From Bathymodiolus japonicus methanotrophic gill symbiont (GTDB lineage Bacteria; Pseudomonadota; Gammaproteobacteria; Methylococcales; Methylomonadaceae), in the NCBI RefSeq assembly GCF_019721995.1, contig NZ_BLYC01000008.1:42501-106500 (forward strand): a stretch of 64,000 nt of DNA, in the 5' to 3' direction. Under the pieces are notes generated by a model that saw only the letters and a program-made list of their open reading frames with translations, searched no databases and was not told the DNA's origin. Shown piece by piece: positions 52,584-62,865 of this stretch. The translations under genes were made by a program, and so were the position numbers. Position 1 is the first letter of the stretch; each line of letters begins with the position of its first letter.

Positions 52584-53810
52584 TTATTTTTGTGCGTCCT
52601 GGGGGGGCGCCTGCACTGCCGGTTGTGCGGCCTTATCACTCTCCAGTCTTAGCTTGGCAATATTTATCAACATTTTTAGTGACTTACTAATATCCGGAAA
52701 ATTACTGCGTATCCGTACTGCTTTTAATTCTTCTAGCTCACCAAGGAAATGCTTATATTCTGCATCTTTGCTAAAATTTTTGCTTAACCACTGTTCAGTA
52801 TCCGCTAAGCCTGCCTGATAAAGCGCATCATCATGCTGCACTAAAGCAAGTTTGACGATAACCAGTTTGCTACTTAATTGCTCGCTTATAAATGTTTTCT
52901 GTTCCGGGCTTATAATCGATGTTACCGAGTGATCTAGGCGCCTGATCGTAATAATCCCCTCAATTTCGACAAAAGCATCATTCAGAATATCTCTGATATC
53001 ATCCGTAGCTTTATCATCTTGCGCTGGCTCTTTTTCTGCAGCTTCGCGCGCACTCTGCAGATCTTTTGCCTTACCTGAATAGGGCAACAATACGTTGAGT
53101 TTGGCAACATCTTCTTCCAGCATTTCCAGCTTCGCATAGATGCCGACCACATCTGCTACTTTTACTTTTTTAACCTGCGCTATTTCTTTGGCTATCTGAC
53201 CACGCACTTTAAATCCCGCTGTATCACCACTCTCGCGCAAACGATTATCAGCAGCTTTCAAGGCTTCAATCGTCGTTGATACATCGCCCATTAAATGCAA
53301 TCGCCGATTGGCAACGCTTAATAGATACTCTGCATCAGCAACTAGCCAATCACCTCTTGTTCTGCCTAATTGCCGCTGGATATGCTGTATGGACTCTTTC
53401 AATCGCGCCGCAGCATTTTCTAATCGCTCATTATGAAAATCACTCATTTGATTGAGTTTATGCTCATAATTAGTTGCTTTACTGCCGACCTCTTTACTTA
53501 AACCGGTCAATTGCTTTTGAATTGCGACTAGCTGTTCCTGATAACCAGAAATTTGCTTAGTCAATTCCATCACTTGTTGCGAATCTTTACTCAACTCGCC
53601 ACCGAGGTCTTGCTGCTTATCGCGCAACTGCTGCAGTAACAGAAAGCCTGCTCCTGCAATACCCAGGATAATTAATATAATAATCAGTCCAAACCAGATA
53701 CCATTTCCCGATTTATTTTCCGAAGGTAGCGGCGTTGGTACCGGAGCAGCTACAGGCTCTGCCTCTTGTTGATTTTGTTCTTCAATAATTTCAGCCACGT
53801 TCTTCCCCAT
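52584..53810 (-). CDS. hemX: HemX, putative uroporphyrinogen III C-methyltransferase-like membrane protein
   Basis: This 408-residue protein has a short cytoplasmic N-terminus rich in Glu, Ala and Pro, one membrane span (about 37-60, GIWFGLIIILIILGIAGAGF) and an extended coiled-coil domain. The conserved stretch GDWLVADAEYLLSVANRRLHL is near 155. This matches HemX, which is annotated in databases as a methyltransferase but lacks the methyltransferase fold here. It overlaps hemD by 20 bases, and the two are co-transcribed. Confidence 0.92.
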   Translation of the reverse strand: MGKNVAEIIEEQNQQEAEPVAAPVPTPLPSENKSGNGIWFGLIIILIILGIAGAGFLLLQQLRDKQQDLGGELSKDSQQVMELTKQISGYQEQLVAIQKQLTGLSKEVGSKATNYEHKLNQMSDFHNERLENAAARLKESIQHIQRQLGRTRGDWLVADAEYLLSVANRRLHLMGDVSTTIEALKAADNRLRESGDTAGFKVRGQIAKEIAQVKKVKVADVVGIYAKLEMLEEDVAKLNVLLPYSGKAKDLQSAREAAEKEPAQDDKATDDIRDILNDAFVEIEGIITIRRLDHSVTSIISPEQKTFISEQLSSKLVIVKLALVQHDDALYQAGLADTEQWLSKNFSKDAEYKHFLGELEELKAVRIRSNFPDISKSLKMLINIAKLRLESDKAAQPAVQAPPQDAQK

Positions 53811-54567
53811 TCAATAATGCATTCATCATTGCTGCATCAGATGCTTCAGCAGCAATAATTATATTCTTAAACCCGATATTTCTGGCTAAATCTCGTACCC
53901 GCGGACTAATAACAACGATAGGCGTATTTAGCAAATTTTTATTTAATTTTTCCTTAGTCAGCATTTGCAACAGGTTTTTTAAAGCATCCCCACTATATAT
54001 AAGGATGGCAGCAAGTGCATTCTGCCGTATATATGCGTTCAGCAAATGGCTATCAACCATCGGCATTGCGCGCTGATAAACTTGCAGATAATGTACCCTG
54101 GCACCCCGTTCGCGCAAACTATCCGCTAAAAATCCGCGCCCACCTGCTCCGCGTATTATCAGGCAGCTCTGACCGTGCAGATCTTGCACTTCTGCCATTG
54201 CCAGTATTGCTTCGCTATTAAATCCCTGCTCTGGTACTAATACTTGCTTAATGCCATATGCTTTTAATGCGGTGTAACTTGCTTTACCTACTGCTATACA
54301 CACAGTCTTTTGCAATTGCTCCATTTTGCCATTAAATAACGGCAGTGCAAAATTTACTGCATTGGCACTGATAAAAAAAACCAGCTGATACTGATCTAGA
54401 TTATGCAAGCGCATTTGTTCCTGAGCAGATATTGAACTAGCTTGAATTTCTATCAACGGAAATCGAATAGCCTCCCAGCCTTGCTGCTCAATCAGCACAC
54501 ACATGTTCTCTGCTTGATGTTTAGGCCGAGTGACTAAGATTTTTTTTCCGCTGTGCTGCATTTCCAC
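53791..54567 (-). CDS. hemD: Uroporphyrinogen III synthase
   Basis: HemD closes hydroxymethylbilane to uroporphyrinogen III with inversion of ring D. The 258-residue two-lobe protein starts KILVTRPKHQAENM. It has the weakly conserved segments FISANAVNFAL, CIAVGKASYTALK, LIIRGAGGRGFLADSLRERGA and AAILIYSGDALKNLL, typical for this divergent family. The start is a GTG at 54567 or, two codons on, an ATG. It follows hemC by 20 bases. Confidence 0.94.
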   Translation of the reverse strand: MEMQHSGKKILVTRPKHQAENMCVLIEQQGWEAIRFPLIEIQASSISAQEQMRLHNLDQYQLVFFISANAVNFALPLFNGKMEQLQKTVCIAVGKASYTALKAYGIKQVLVPEQGFNSEAILAMAEVQDLHGQSCLIIRGAGGRGFLADSLRERGARVHYLQVYQRAMPMVDSHLLNAYIRQNALAAILIYSGDALKNLLQMLTKEKLNKNLLNTPIVVISPRVRDLARNIGFKNIIIAAEASDAAMMNALLNGEERG

Positions 54568-54587
54568 AGCCTATAGTGATTCAATCC

Positions 54588-55514
54588 TTAGGCATATAGC
54601 TCTTTTAATACCTCGGCTGCACCCAGCGCCAATAGTTCATCAGCAACCGCACGACCTATCGCCTCGGCCTCTATAATCGGGCCGGTTTTTTCTGCACGAT
54701 AGATAATGCTACCATCTGGCTTACCTACTAAGCCACGCATAAATAATTGCTCACCTTGTAATTCAGCGTAACCAGCGATTGGTACCTGACACCCGCCATT
54801 CAAACGTGCATTCATCGCGCGTTCTGCGCTGACTCTAATACTACTTGCTGTATCTTGCAATGGCGCTAGTAATTGATTCATTTCAGTATCATCTATGCGA
54901 CATTCTATGCCGACAGCACCCTGTCCTATTGCTGGCAAACTGACCGTACTATCCAGTTGCTGAGTGATTCTATTGGCATAACCCAGGCGCTTTAAGCCCG
55001 CCGCCGCCAAAATAATGGCATCATAATCTCCCGCATCCAGCTTGGCCAGACGCGTATTGACATTGCCACGCAGGGTTAAGATTTGCATATCAGGCTCCCG
55101 CTCAGCGATCTGGCATTGGCGGCGTAAGCTTGAGGTGCCAATTTTCGCACCGACAGGTAGATCTGCTATAGATTTATACTTATTAGATACAAATGCATCA
55201 CACGGGTCTTCACGTTTTAAGATAACAGCTAAGTGCAAGCCCTGCGGAAATTCTACCGGCACATCCTTCATCGAATGTACCGCAATATCGGCTATGCCAT
55301 CCAGCATGCCTTGCTCTAGTTCTTTAACAAATAACCCTTTACCACCGATTTTGGCTAACGGCGCATCCAGGATCTTATCGCCCTTGGTAAGCATTTTCAC
55401 CAATTTGGTTTGTATACCCGGGTGCGAAAGTTGTAATTGTTGTGCTACATATTCCGCCTGCCATAATGCTAAAGGACTTTGCCGTGTTGCAATTTTAATA
55501 ATTCGCTGTGTCAC
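54588..55514 (-). CDS. hemC: Hydroxymethylbilane synthase (porphobilinogen deaminase)
   Basis: HemC joins four porphobilinogens into hydroxymethylbilane. At 308 residues it has the normal length. Typical motifs are [15 protein letters not shown] at the N-terminus, [19 protein letters not shown] and the dipyrromethane-cofactor cysteine in [12 protein letters not shown] (about 242). The start is a GTG. It is the first gene of the hemCDXY operon, and its promoter must lie in the 140 bases before the IS-alpha fragment at 55656. Confidence 0.97.
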   Translation of the reverse strand: MTQRIIKIATRQSPLALWQAEYVAQQLQLSHPGIQTKLVKMLTKGDKILDAPLAKIGGKGLFVKELEQGMLDGIADIAVHSMKDVPVEFPQGLHLAVILKREDPCDAFVSNKYKSIADLPVGAKIGTSSLRRQCQIAEREPDMQILTLRGNVNTRLAKLDAGDYDAIILAAAGLKRLGYANRITQQLDSTVSLPAIGQGAVGIECRIDDTEMNQLLAPLQDTASSIRVSAERAMNARLNGGCQVPIAGYAELQGEQLFMRGLVGKPDGSIIYRAEKTGPIIEAEAIGRAVADELLALGAAEVLKELYA

Positions 55515-55655
55515 TTGCTGATTTCCATTTGCTATAACGCTCGATATTGTACCTTTTTTATGCCTTTTATTAGCATAATAATCTGTGTTTTTTGTTGTTC
55601 AGTCTACTATTTCAGCAAGAAAAGCACGCAAACTTCTGTTTTACACTATAGTTAG

Positions 55656-56008
55656 CATCAGTGTTCCCATTGAAAGAAGAAGTACCTAAACAAAGCAGCC
55701 TATAACCTACATGAAGGTAGCACCACTCGAATATTTCCATCTTTTTGATTTTAATCACTTATAACAGCAAATAGACACTCTGTAAGCACCGTAAAAAAAC
55801 AACAAATAATTTCAAATAAAGCTTGCAATTGCCGAAAAAATTTTTCTAAAAATTTCCGTTTTAATCACCTCATAAACGGATATCACCCATGCTTAAAGAC
55901 CTACCACTCTCTGAACATATTCACCAACACTGCAATGAAAGTATGGAACGTGCCCTGTTAGCAGAGCGTCATCCTTTGTGGACTCGTTCATGCCCAGAGT
56001 TGAAGGAT
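55656..56008 (+). mobile_element. IS-alpha copy 6, left-end fragment
   Basis: The left terminus CATCAGTGTTCCC, the leader and the first 40 codons of the transposase (from 55889) are present. A Mos-B then follows, and on its other side lies IS-beta, not IS-alpha. This is a chimeric junction. Confidence 0.94.
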
Positions 56009-56268
56009 CAGGCGCGCCATGCTACCTCACGAAATTCCGGGACTCCTGTCGCCGTAATTCGTTCACCTACGCAGCGAATAGGAGATGCTCCAGCCGCCCT
56101 GCGTCCGCCACAGACTGAGCACAAAGCAGCTCAGTCATGGCTACCACAAATGGCTCTACGGCTATTCGGGATAAAATTTTAGCCTCCCTCGCGCGCTATC
56201 GCGCACTTCGGATTGGCAAATTTCCCTGCGCCTTCTGGAGACTATCAGCCCGTCCGGGGCTGACAGCG
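56009..56268 (+). mobile_element. Mos-B element at an IS-alpha/IS-beta junction
   Basis: A standard 260-bp copy. The left flank is the IS-alpha transposase and the right flank is the IS-beta transposase (GTAGCCGCATTATCC). Recombination through two Mos-B copies would produce this arrangement. Confidence 0.95.
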
Positions 56269-57486
56269 GTAGCCGCATTATCCTGGGTGTTTCGTAAAGC
56301 AAGTATACCCTGGGACTGGTTGCTACGGGTGAGTGTGGTCTTAATTTTAAAACGTTATGGCATTACTGAAGGTGTGTTGGCCTTTGATGAATCAGACCGA
56401 GCACGATCTAAGTCTACAAAACGTATTTATAAAGTTTACAAGCAGAAACACAAAGGCTCCGGCGGGTATGTTAATGGACAAACGATAGTATTATTGCTGC
56501 TAGTTACCTCATCCATTACAGTGCCTGTCGGTTTTTTCTTTTATATGCCGGATCCAGCCTTAAAGCAGTGGGATAAAGAAGATAAACGGTTGAAAAAGAG
56601 CGGTATAGCAAAAAAAGATCGGCCTATTAAGCCTGAACGTGACAGTGCCTACCCGACCAAAACAGAGATTGCATTAGGCTTATTAAAAGAGTTTAAAGTT
56701 GCGCATAGCCTGATTAAAATTAAAGGCGTACTGGCTTGATGCGCTGTATGTTGAAAAAGCCTTTATGGACGAAGCCGCTAAAGAACCTGGAGGCTCGCAG
56801 GTGATTAGCCAATTACGTAAAAACCAAAATATTGAATATATAGACTTTCAGAAAATTAATTTCCGAACAAACAAAAACGACAGAGGGGAAACTGGCTTAT
56901 AATTTTCGTCCCAACACTAACGGAAACAGTCAAAAATGGTATCCCTCACTTTTTCAAAGTCAATTGTAGACCGACTAAAAAAAAATATGGCGACAGCTCT
57001 CAAGCTAAGTAATATTCGTTTATATCGATTAACTCAAGCTCTACTCTGGTTCAGTGAATGCATGGGAATCAAAGAAATAGCACGCCTAATGGGAGTCTGT
57101 GAAAAAACCATTATAAATTGGCTGAAAACATTCATGGATAAAGGTGTCGGTTGGTTAATAGGGCAACACTATCAAGGACGTGGTCGGAAGTCAAAGTTAA
57201 CTAAAGACCAGAAAAATAAATTGGTTGAGTTGATAAAGAAAGGCCCAGAAGACAATGGATTTCATTGTGGAATATGGAATACTGCGATGATTGCCGAGCT
57301 TATTTGGTTAAAATCTGAAGTTCGTTATAACTTGAACTATTTATCAAGCCTAATGAAAAAACTGGGCTTCAGTTATCAAAAAGCTCGTTTTGTGACTGAT
57401 CGCCAAGAAGAAGAAAAGTACGAGCTTGAAAGAAAAACGTGGCTGGAAGAAACATTGCCTGCCATTATGGAAAAGGCGGTAGAAGA

Positions 57487-57746
57487 CAGGCGCGCCATGC
57501 TACCTCACGAAATTCCGGGACTCCTGTCGCCGTAATTCGTTCACCTACGCAGCGAATAGGAGATGCTCCAGCCGCCCTGCGTCCGCCACAGACTGAGCAC
57601 AAGGCAGCTCAGTCATGGCTACCACAAATGGCTCTACGGCTATTCGGGATAAAATTTTAGCCTCCCTCGCGCGCTATCGCGCACTTCGGATTGGCAAATT
57701 TCCCTGCGCCTTCTGGAGACTATCAGCCCGTCCGGGGCTGACAGCG
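57487..57746 (+). mobile_element. Mos-B element, first half of an inverted composite
   Basis: A standard 260-bp copy reading E1 to E3. Its E3 end touches a truncated Mos-A in the opposite orientation, so the 391-bp composite has E1 at both outer ends. Confidence 0.93.
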
Positions 57747-57877
57747 AATGACGAAGCGGCTTTTGTGCGTAGTCGTTGCGGACGCAGGGCGTTCAGGGCA
57801 TCTCCTATCCGCTGCGTAGGTGAACGAATTATGGCGACAGGAGTCCCGGAATTTCGTGAGGTAGCATGGCGCGCCTG
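57747..57877 (-). mobile_element. Truncated Mos-A (E1 half only)
   Basis: These 131 bp correspond to the E1-proximal half of Mos-A and end in GGCGCGCCTG. The E2 half is missing at the join with Mos-B. Confidence 0.92.
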
Positions 57878-58067
57878 CGAACTCGAAGGAGGGAGTTTTC
57901 AATACCGAGAATCATTGGCTTATGAGATAAAACCAAAGTCACTTAGACTTTTAAAAGAAGCTGGGCTGCCTCAAGAATTTTTAGCTATTCTTAAAAGCTT
58001 AAAAAATGAGAAATATCCAACACAGAAGCTTTTTATGGAAGCGATATATTCTATTGCCGACAACGTC

Positions 58068-58250
58068 CGCTGAAAATCCTGGAAACGGAGCTTTAGCGAA
58101 GTGAAGATTTTTAGTCCGCGATAGCCGTAGGGCCTTTTATTTTGTCTCCACCTTCGCTAACGCTCAGACTCCGACAAAACAACGGCCCTACGGCTATCGC
58201 GGACTAAAAATCTTCACTTCGCTAAAGCTCCGTTTCCAGGATTTTCAGCG
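58068..58250. mobile_element. Palindromic Mos element (E2 + inverted E2)
   Basis: This 183-bp element has perfect 67-bp inverted arms, each beginning with the Mos-C version of E2 (CGCTGAAAATCCTGG). The central 49 bases are the reverse of the next Mos-C segment. It replaces about 170 bp of IS-gamma. Confidence 0.95.
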
Positions 58251-58828
58251 AATGTAGATCGTTTGACAGTAGAACGTCTCCCTGCGTTCTCGCCGGATTT
58301 TAATCCGATTGAGAAATTATGGAAAAATACGAAACGCGATTCGACTCATATGAAGTATTTTAAAACTTTTGAAGATCTTCATGATTCAGTTGTGCAAACT
58401 TTTAACACTTATATGCATGATGCCAGTAAAGTGATTTGTGTTATGCAAAAATTGCGGGAAGATTTCGTTGTTACCGCCTAAGTTTAAGCGCTCCAAATTT
58501 GGGAATTATTTATCTGAGAAACTATAGAGGTAGAATAAGGTCAGTCGAGAGCTACTTTAATTCGATTAACAAAGGCATTGATCAGATAATACGCGTACGT
58601 GGCGGCAAAGAGATTAAAGTGACTGTCAGCAGTGCACGATTAAAGGTGAGTTCTCACAGTAAAAAACGCTTTGTCATTGCCTTAAAATATGACGGTGAAA
58701 ACGACTATCGCTATTTAGTGGCGACAGACCTGACTTGGCGCACACAAGATATTATTCAAGCCTATACGTTGAGATGGCTGATTGAGGTTTTCTTTGAGGA
58801 CTGGAAGCTTTATGAAGGATGGGGGCGT

Positions 58829-59107
58829 CAGGCGGCCATGCTACCTCACGAAATTCCGGGACTCCTGTCGCCATAATTCGTTCACCTACGCAGCGGATGG
58901 GAGATGCCCTGAACGCCCTGCGTCCGCAACGACTACGCACAAAAGCCGCTTCGTCATTACTACCTCACTGGCTGGAGGGCTATTCGGAATGCAATTCTTG
59001 CTCCTCTCGCGTGCTGCTAGCACACGTCGAATCAGCGAATTGCCCTGTCGCCTATCAGGGACTAAAAATCACCACTTCGCTAAGCTCCGTTTCCATGATT
59101 CTCAGCG
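58829..59107 (+). mobile_element. Mos-A element in IS-beta copy 4
   Basis: This 279-bp copy lacks one base in the GGCGCGCC motif. It sits at the same IS-beta position as the copy at 28547 on its E1 side (GGGGGCGT), but on the E2 side about 250 bp of host are missing. Confidence 0.93.
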
Positions 59108-59171
59108 AAAGATGTGTTTCAACTGATGCCATCAGGAAAACATATGATTGGCAGAGATTTAGGGCGCTTAG

Positions 59172-59490
59172 CCCATCTTCGTCACTTTCATCTTTCTAAG
59201 CCATTGATTCATCGGTTTAAGCGATTTTTTGTCGAAAAATTCTCTTTAAAATCAATGGTGTTTTTTTTGAAAGTTTTGTAGTGCCATTTATATTATTTTT
59301 GTCGATAAATTCATTGACTTTTGTCAAAAAAATCATCATTATTTGAGTGTAATCTACATGCGACAAAAATACTCTAAAAAATCCAACGTTTTATACAAAA
59401 ACACAAAATCTGTAGTGCCAACTGGCTACTTTTTAAAATTTCAACCAATTGATTTATAACAACTACATCATCAATAGTGACGAAGATGGG
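59172..59490. mobile_element. Miniature element M2, copy 4
   Basis: A 319-bp copy with TTAG duplication (59168-59171 and 59491-59494). The host IS-beta GGCGCTTAGGGCC is restored on removal. Confidence 0.95.
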
Positions 59491-60004
59491 TTAGGGCCAA
59501 CAGCATCATTAAAGTATTGTTCTACTGGGTGAAGGTAAGAGTTTGATGGCAATGGGATGGAAAAACTTGAACATCGAGTAATAATAAATTAAGCGAATAT
59601 GAGCAACTTGCTATTTTAATGACCTGTAATGAGGACGAGTATGCCAATTTACCACCGAGTCAAATCGTCCCTATCCTGGCAGACAAAGGCATCTACATTG
59701 CCTCCGAATCATCATTTTATCGAGTGTTGCATAAAGCAGAACAAGTCACACATAGAGGGCGGGCTAAAGAGCGCAAAAACACCTCCAAGCCAACGAGTTA
59801 TATCGCAGAAAAAGCGAACCAGGTATGGACGTGGGATATCAGCTACATGCCAACACCCATCGTGGGTCAGTTCTACTATTTATATATGATAGAGGACATT
59901 TATAGCCGAAAAATAGTCGGGGCTGAAGTGTATGAACAAGAAAGTGGCGAAGATGCCGCTACACTACTTGAGCGTAGCCTATTAAAGGAAAAAATGATGT
60001 ATAA

Positions 60005-61535
60005 CTCGATGTTCAAGTTTTTGATATTGAGAAGGTAAAATCAGGTATTCTGAGGTTGTTGTAATTTTATCGGTGTAAGCCCATGTTAATGAATGCCCCA
60101 GCCACCTTTATCCAGAGCTATATTGACGATTTAAATGATGCGCTCAATCAGCTAAAACCCGGAGCCGCTTTGACACGGATTCAAGCCGCTTGGTTGGGCA
60201 CTTGTTTAACGGGCATACTGCTAATGAACTCTGTTTGCTGGGCTAAGTTTGAGCGAGCAAGCCTTGGAGATTGCAAAGTAGCCGCATTATCCTGGGTGTT
60301 TCGTAAAGCAAGTATACCCTGGGACTGGTTGCTACGGGTGAGTGTGGTCTTAATTTTAAAACGTTATGGCATTACTGAAGGTGTGTTGGCCTTTGATGAA
60401 TCAGACCGAGCACGATCTAAGTCTACAAAACGTATTTATAAGGTTTACAAGCAGAAACACAAAGGCTCCGGCGGGTATGTTAATGGACAAACGATAGTAT
60501 TATTGCTGCTAGTTACCTCATCCATTACAGTGCCTGTCGGTTTTTTCTTTTATATGCCGGATCCAGCCTTAAAGCAGTGGGATAAAGAAGATAAACGGTT
60601 GAAAAAGAGCGGTATAGCAAAAAAAGATCGGCCTATTAAGCCTGAACGTGACAGTGCCTACCCAACCAAAACAGAGATTGCATTAGGCTTATTAAAAGAG
60701 TTTAAAGTTGCGCATAGCCTGATTAAAATTAAAGGCGTACTGGCTGATGCGCTGTATGGTGAAAAAGCCTTTATGGACGAAGCCGCTAAAGAATCTGGAG
60801 GCTCGCAGGTGATTAGCCAATTACGTAAAAACCAAAATATTGAATATAGAGGTAGAATAAGGTCAGTCGAGAGCTACTTTAATTCGATTAACAAAGGCAT
60901 TGATCAGATAATACGTGTACGTGGCGGAAAAGAGATTAAAGTGACTGTCAGCAGTGCACGATTAAAGGTGAGTTCACACAGTAAAAAACGCTTTGTCATT
61001 GCCTTAAAATATGACGGTGAAAACGACTATCGCTATTTAGTGGCGACAGACCTGACTTGGCGCACACAAGATATTATTCAAGCCTATACGTTGAGATGGC
61101 TGATTGAGGTTTTCTTTGAGGACTGGAAACTTTATGAAGGATGGGGGCGTGAGGCCAAACAATTAGATGAAGAGGGATCAAGCCGTGGCCTGATTCTGAG
61201 TCTTTTGTTTGACCATTGCCTTCTCCTTCACCCAGAGCAAATAGCCCGCATTGAAAGCAAACTACCTGCGTATACCGTAGGAAGCTTACAGCGCAAGTCT
61301 CAAATGGATGTACTGCTTGAGTTCATCACGTCATTGCTAGAGTTTCCAGATCCTGGTGATAAGCTGAAAGAGTTAGGTGAATTAATAAAGGATGTGTTTC
61401 AACTGATGCCATCAGGAAAACATATGATTGGCAGAGATTTAGGGCGCTTAGAGCCAACACCATCATTAAAGTATTGTTCTGCTGGGTGAAGGTAAGAGTT
61501 TGATGGCAATGGGATGGAAAAACTTGAACATCGAG
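60005..61535 (+). mobile_element. IS-beta copy 5, intact (IS4-type)
   Basis: The element is 1531 bp with 18-bp ends CTCGATGTTCAAGTTTTT and the 5-bp duplication TATAA (60000-60004 and 61536-61540). It is the only uninterrupted copy and serves as reference for the others. Confidence 0.97.
60083..61489 (+). CDS. IS4-type DDE transposase (IS-beta)
   Basis: This 468-residue transposase has the first aspartate in GVLAFDESDRARS and the second in GVLADALYGEKAF. The IS4 Y-(2)-R-(3)-E-(6)-K signature appears as YTLRWLIEVFFEDWK, with perfect spacing. Hydrophobic segments around 130-155 (VLLLLVTSSITVPVGFFFY) are part of the core fold. It is intact with intact ends and a clean duplication, so it is likely active. 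It could also mobilise M3, which has the same ends. Confidence 0.96.
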   Translation: MLMNAPATFIQSYIDDLNDALNQLKPGAALTRIQAAWLGTCLTGILLMNSVCWAKFERASLGDCKVAALSWVFRKASIPWDWLLRVSVVLILKRYGITEGVLAFDESDRARSKSTKRIYKVYKQKHKGSGGYVNGQTIVLLLLVTSSITVPVGFFFYMPDPALKQWDKEDKRLKKSGIAKKDRPIKPERDSAYPTKTEIALGLLKEFKVAHSLIKIKGVLADALYGEKAFMDEAAKESGGSQVISQLRKNQNIEYRGRIRSVESYFNSINKGIDQIIRVRGGKEIKVTVSSARLKVSSHSKKRFVIALKYDGENDYRYLVATDLTWRTQDIIQAYTLRWLIEVFFEDWKLYEGWGREAKQLDEEGSSRGLILSLLFDHCLLLHPEQIARIESKLPAYTVGSLQRKSQMDVLLEFITSLLEFPDPGDKLKELGELIKDVFQLMPSGKHMIGRDLGRLEPTPSLKYCSAG

Positions 61536-62015
61536 TATAACCCATTGGTGCTCCATTCTGATAATGGCGCACCAATGAAATCACTCACCTTGCGCAGCAA
61601 AATGTATGATTTAAACTTAACCAGCTCATACAGCCGCCCACGAGTGAGTAATGACAACCTTTATTCTGAAGCTTTGTTTAGAACGGTAAAGTATTGTCCT
61701 GACTGGCCTGGCAGTGGCTTTGATAGTCTTGATGAAGCCCGGGAATGGGTAGGTAACTTTGTCGAATGGTATAACAACGAGCACCGGCACAGCAAAATAA
61801 AATTCGTCACACCTGCGGAACGACATGAAGGAAAAGACAAAAATATTCTTGAAATGCGAGATAAATTATATCTCCAGAAGAAAAAAGAAAAACCTTCCAG
61901 ATGGTCTGGCTCAACCAGAAACTGGGATGCTACAGGGCCAGTTTCATTAAATCCTGACAGGACTGATGAAGCGGCTTAAATAATTTAGGCGAAAACTATC
62001 TTGAAAAACACCGCG

Positions 62016-62709
62016 GTGTGTACGAAAACAAGGGCATCAAATTTAACGTGGTGGATTACCGTGATCCAGAAACCGGAAAACTTCACCGGTTTGTGACAAC
62101 CTTGCCAATGACTATTAACCCTGGAACCATTGCCATGCTGTATTTCAAGCGATGGACGATTGAAAAGACATTCAATAACACTAAAACTCGATGTTCAAGT
62201 TTTTTAACTGATTGATTTTATTGACAATTTTACTGACAAAGAAAGCATCAACATCATTGTAAATCAATACTTATAAAACAAAGCCGTAAAAATTTACTTT
62301 TCTTAGCCCAGTTATAGCTGAAAACTTGAACATCGAGTAAAAGTAATTTCAAGGAAACTAAAGCTTGGTCTTCCAATACCCGCTCACTTGAAAATCAAAT
62401 GCGCCTGACTGAAATGAGCTATAATTTAATGCGCGTGTTTGAAGAGATTTCAAAAACACAACAGCCAGAATTGATTCATCCATCGGATAAAAAATATAGC
62501 GAGGATCTGGAGATAAGGCAGCAACAGGCCCAAAAACGAGATCGTTTTGTGAATCCATTATTTTTCCAGGCAAGAATATCCCGTATCAGCTCGTATACCA
62601 TTCGAGCAGTTCAAAACTCAATAATAACAGGAATGTCTTTACAGTGCTTTATGAGCTCTCTTGTGGCGAGGTTAGTTTCACGGCCTCAATTGATAGGGGA
62701 ACACTGATG
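62016..62709 (+). mobile_element. IS-alpha copy 7, right half split by M3
   Basis: IS-alpha sequence starts within the transposase (GTGTGTACGAAAAC) directly after the IS3 end and runs to the right terminus at 62709. M3 interrupts it after the YREK motif. Beyond it lies IS-delta sequence with a T-rich junction that fits an 8-bp TTTTTTTT duplication. Confidence 0.92.
62187..62337. mobile_element. Miniature element M3, copy 2
   Basis: The element is 151 bp with ends CTCGATGTTCAAGTTTT. The 5-bp duplication is TAAAA (62182-62186 and 62338-62342). It is in the opposite orientation to the copy at 22703. Confidence 0.95.
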
Positions 62710-62865
62710 TTTTTTTTTCATCAAATGTATACATGTGAAAAATATTTTTTGCTATATCCAATCCAATTACGCTATTATTCATGTCGGGCTCCTCTTTGCT
62801 CCGTTATTACTCTTAGGTGCATTATGACACTGTTGGTGGGAGAGGAGTCCATATCATCAGCCTAC
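62710..62865 (-). mobile_element. IS-delta copy 3, left-end fragment
   Basis: The first codons of the transposase (start codon at 62780 on the minus strand, MNNSVIG), the 5' leader and the left end to GTAGGC are present in reverse orientation. The rest of the element is missing because IS-alpha sits in it and its other flank has been lost. Confidence 0.9.

Larger units (their letters stand above)
56936..58481 (+). pseudogene. IS630 transposase of IS-gamma copy 3, broken
   Basis: Three pieces remain: codons 1-184 (56936-57486), a middle piece 57878-58067 beginning ELEGGSFQYRESLAYE, and the C-terminal piece from 58251, which keeps SPDFNPIEKLWKNTKRD. The first catalytic Asp region (LFGDEVSF) and the second (ILIEDGAPYH) are both deleted, so it cannot be active. 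Confidence 0.93.
56841..58524 (+). mobile_element. IS-gamma copy 3, internally rearranged
   Basis: Both ends are present with TA duplications (56839-56840 and 58525-58526) at a TA in IS-beta, the same target TA as copy 2. Internally two blocks of the transposase gene are missing. One is replaced by the Mos-B/Mos-A composite (57487-57877), the other by the palindrome at 58068-58250. Confidence 0.93.
56269..59578 (+). mobile_element. IS-beta copy 4, left-truncated with four nested insertions
   Basis: IS-beta sequence runs from within the transposase at 56269 to its right terminus at 59578. It contains an IS-gamma (56841-58524, itself carrying a Mos-B/Mos-A composite and a palindromic element), a Mos-A (58829-59107) and an M2 (59172-59490). 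Part of the C-terminal transposase (about 250 bp) is deleted at the Mos-A. It has the same one-base insertion (GGCTTGATG) as copy 3, pointing to common descent. Confidence 0.92.
59579..62015 (+). pseudogene. IS3-type transposase OrfB, split by IS-beta
   Basis: The 5' piece (59579-60004) has the HTH_21 region LPPSQIVPILADKGIYIASE and the first catalytic Asp in WTWDISYMPTPI. The 3' piece (61536-61979) has the second Asp in LHSDNGAPMKS and the Glu in NDNLYSEALFRTVKY, and ends at a stop at 61979. Removing IS-beta plus one TATAA rejoins KEKMMYNPLVLHSDNG in frame. OrfA and the left terminus are missing, because another IS-beta copy abuts on the left. The last 36 bases are probably the right end of the IS3 element. 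Confidence 0.92.

Noticed and set aside
57487-58250. CRISPR array
   Set aside because: There are many repeats in the region but no regularly spaced short repeats with unique spacers, and no cas genes anywhere in the window.
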